Source: Longimicrobiales bacterium
GTDB taxonomy: Bacteria; Gemmatimonadota; Gemmatimonadetes; Longimicrobiales; Gaopeijiaceae
Assembly: GCA_028280205.1 (NCBI GenBank)
Contig: JANQME010000394.1
Span: 1-12,100 of the forward strand
Reading direction: 5' to 3'
Length of the DNA stretch: 12,100 nt
Made by a program: the position numbers and the translations under genes. This document shows, in pieces, positions 11,228 to 12,100 of this stretch (the first letter of the stretch is position 1; the number at the start of each line of letters is the position of its first letter). The notes beneath the pieces are model-generated. The model did no database searches and was not told the DNA's origin. It worked only from the letters and a program-made list of their open reading frames with translations.

Positions 11228-12100
11228 TCAGGTCGTCTCCGCCCCTCGGGTGGCCGGGAAGCGCTCGTCGAGCTCGGCCCACAGTGGAGCCGTCTCGACG
11301 GGCGGATCCGGCTCGAGCCCCAGCGCGTCCATGCCCGCCTCCTCGGCGGCGCGCATGAAGTCGAGCAGCGTCCCGTACGGGTCGGCTGCGGCGCGCACGT
11401 CGTCATACTTGAGCAGCGCCATGTGCGAGGCCGGCAGCTCCTGCCACCACGCGGTCTCCGGCCGGAGCGGCCGATCGGCGAGCCCGTCCGGTTCCGGGGC
11501 CGTGTAGCTGTAGAAGGCCGGGAAGCGCACCTCCGGATCGCCCGGCCAGTATCCGAAGCTGATGACCTCGTGCGAGTACGCCTCGACGTCCGAGCGGCGC
11601 CCGCCCTCCCCGAACGCCGGAGAGCGGCGGCCTGTGAAGCGGGTCACCGCGATGTCGAAGGAGTGCCAGAAGAGCTGGACCGGCGACGTCCGCATGAACG
11701 ACCGCCCGGCGAACGTCCGGAACGCCCGGTCGACGAAGAGCATCGAGCGCCACCACCGCCGGATCGCGTCGGGGTCCCAGTCTCCGTGCGTCTCGTCCCC
11801 GGCGAAGGGGATCTCCGAGTGCGGGTTGTCGTAGGGGTGGGCGACGATCTCGGTCGCGAGGCCCATCCCGTCGAGCGTCTCCATCGTCCGCCGGTAGACC
11901 TCGGCGATCGAGGTGCCGGCCAGATCGAAGCCCTCCCGGCGTCCCTCGCTGTCCGAGACGACGAGCCGGAGGTCGTGCACGTCGAGGTCGATCTCGAAGG
12001 CGCCGCCGGGGACGGGGATGGTACGCGTGCCGAACCCGCGCGGGGTGACGCGCAGCGTGGCGTGCCACCAGTGCGCCTGCTTCGGGTGCCGGGCGAGCTT
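11228..12100 (-). CDS. DUF5996 family protein, 5' end outside window
   Basis: This minus-strand gene is open to the window edge, so its true start lies beyond 12100; the 290 residues seen are the C-terminal part. The upstream 40 codons clearly belong to it, reading HPKQAHWWHATLRVTPRGFG and PVPGGAFEIDLDVHDLRLVV. The pattern HWWH, FEIDLDVHDLRL, FDLAGTSIAEVYRRTMETLD, SPVQLFWHSFDIAVTRFTGRR, EAYSHEVISFGYWPGD, FYSYTAPEPDG and LLKYDDVRAAADPYGTLLDF matches what I know of the DUF5996 family, which has no established function. Conserved His and Trp residues (HWWH, FWHSFD, YSHEV) could form a metal or active site, but that is speculation. No signal peptide or membrane helix is seen in this part. An internal GTG at 11980 is mid-domain and should not be taken as the start. 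It converges on the DoxX-like gene. Confidence 0.85.
   Translation of the reverse strand, partial: KLARHPKQAHWWHATLRVTPRGFGTRTIPVPGGAFEIDLDVHDLRLVVSDSEGRREGFDLAGTSIAEVYRRTMETLDGMGLATEIVAHPYDNPHSEIPFAGDETHGDWDPDAIRRWWRSMLFVDRAFRTFAGRSFMRTSPVQLFWHSFDIAVTRFTGRRSPAFGEGGRRSDVEAYSHEVISFGYWPGDPEVRFPAFYSYTAPEPDGLADRPLRPETAWWQELPASHMALLKYDDVRAAADPYGTLLDFMRAAEEAGMDALGLEPDPPVETAPLWAELDERFPATRGAETT

Noticed and set aside
1..12100. Mobile elements, CRISPR arrays, tRNA genes, attachment sites or a defence system
   Set aside because: No terminal repeats, transposase motifs, spaced direct repeats or cloverleaf-like sequences were seen. The content is dominated by housekeeping genes.

Overview
The window is a GC-rich bacterial chromosomal segment made mostly of housekeeping genes. 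Three features suggest the FCB superphylum, most likely Gemmatimonadota: S16 carries a long Ala/Glu-rich tail, TrmD has a Bacteroidota-like CGHYKDVDQRV motif, and several exported lipoprotein-type peptidases sit between core genes. This placement is inferred from gene content and style and was not tested with a tree. I see no IS element, CRISPR array, tRNA, rRNA or phage gene.

Layout. (1) 3-602 is the 3' end of purA (adenylosuccinate synthase), convergent with a small four-helix membrane protein on the minus strand (643-1059). (2) A 213-bp divergent gap holds a perfect 17-bp palindrome and GC-rich hairpins. ffh (SRP GTPase, 1273-2622) follows, then a Tat-exported M19 dipeptidase-like lipoprotein 25 bp downstream (2648-3877) and a small membrane-anchored coiled-coil protein (4005-4277). 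(3) The S16 operon comes next: rpsP (4413-5012), rimM (5037-5624) and trmD (5621-6346), with a candidate promoter and leader hairpin upstream. The KH-domain gene often found between rpsP and rimM is absent. (4) A minus-strand M28 aminopeptidase lipoprotein (6356-7462) separates trmD from rplS. rplS (7644-7997) therefore has its own candidate promoter and is followed closely by rnhB (8012-8647). (5) The right part holds a large S15 (PepX/CocE-type) exported peptidase (8739-10751), a DoxX-like membrane protein (10801-11178) and, on the minus strand, a DUF5996-type protein that runs off the window edge (11228-12100).

How the genes relate. The core set serves protein synthesis and targeting: SRP, S16, 16S rRNA maturation, tRNA m1G37 methylation, L19 and RNase HII. 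Three exported peptidases (M19, M28, S15), all with Tat or lipoprotein-type N-termini, are interleaved with it and would fit a peptide-scavenging envelope. Most of the window is ordinary and I do not see a clear undescribed multi-gene system. The items most worth a second look are the 17-bp palindrome at 1099-1115, the M19 protein with substituted metal ligands, the hairpins at the 5' ends of rpsP and rplS, the hairpin covering the rnhB start codon, the S16 tail, and a recurring TATC(T/C)T hexamer in intergenic regions.
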